Shown piece after piece: positions 5,725-5,803 of a stretch of 5,803 bases of DNA (position 1 is its first letter; every line of letters begins with the position of its first letter). The position numbers and the translations under genes were made by a program. The notes under the pieces are model-generated. The model was not told the origin of the DNA. It made no database searches and worked only from the letters and a program-made list of their open reading frames with translations. The stretch is taken from contig JACETA010000051.1 in NCBI GenBank assembly GCA_013911545.1, positions 1-5,803 of the forward strand. Reading direction: 5' to 3'. This DNA is from Chloroflexota bacterium. GTDB lineage: Bacteria; Chloroflexota; Dehalococcoidia; Lucifugimonadales; Lucifugimonadaceae.

Positions 5725-5803
5725 ACTTCGAATACTCTGACCCTATAAGATTAAATGAGTTATTTAGGCCGATACTTCAAGAATTAATGGTTAGAGATAA
5801 TAT
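5721..5803 (+). CDS. 5' part of an unrecognised gene, cut by the window end
   Basis: A frame starting at TTG (5721-5723), which overlaps the panB TGA as TTGA, stays open for 27 codons to the window edge. It begins NFEYSDPIRLNELFRPI and continues as an amphipathic, protein-like sequence (LQELMVRDN). The only competing ATG start in this stretch (5755) stops after ten codons. The overlap suggests translational coupling to panB. It does not resemble the start of PanC (pantoate-beta-alanine ligase), the usual panB partner, and I cannot assign a family from so short a piece. An internal ATG at codon 24 is a less likely start. Confidence 0.45.
   Translation, partial: MNFEYSDPIRLNELFRPILQELMVRDN

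Overview
The window is AT-rich (roughly 30% GC by eye), gene-dense and uses strongly A/T-ending codons. Spacers are very short, 3' ends touch or overlap, and no RNA genes, CRISPR arrays or mobile elements are visible. This suggests a streamlined, low-GC bacterium. The gene set (TrhO/UPF0176, DUF502, L-fuconate dehydratase, SMP-30 lactonase, PanB) fits a marine alphaproteobacterium of the SAR11/HIMB59 kind, but that placement is an inference from style and content; no phylogenetic marker is present.

Layout. Positions 1-42 may hold the last codons of an upstream gene. A spacer with weak promoter-like elements leads to trhO (150-1085, +), a tRNA wobble-uridine hydroxylase. Four minus-strand genes then read towards trhO. 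In transcription order they are an L-fuconate dehydratase of the enolase superfamily (3106-1778), a 45-residue single-span membrane protein (1773-1636, TTG start), an orphan lipoprotein (1646-1308) and a 78-residue winged-helix-like protein (1318-1082). The last three overlap serially by 11 bases each and begin 4 bases after the dehydratase stop, so all four look like one operon. The small membrane protein is the least obvious gene here.

A divergent DUF502 inner-membrane protein (3217-3876, +) abuts, stop to stop, an SMP-30/gluconolactonase-family lactonase (4761-3877, -). PanB or a PanB-like ketopantoate hydroxymethyltransferase (4858-5724, +) is divergent from the lactonase. It ends in a TTGA overlap with an unrecognised reading frame that runs off the window.

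How the genes may work together. The lactonase and the dehydratase would catalyse consecutive steps of a non-phosphorylating L-fucose-type route (lactone to aldonate to 2-keto-3-deoxy-aldonate). They lie on the same strand but are split by the oppositely oriented DUF502 gene, so they need separate promoters. The membrane/lipoprotein/winged-helix trio co-transcribed with the dehydratase has no function I can recognise and is the best candidate here for something undescribed. trhO, DUF502 and panB look like housekeeping neighbours.
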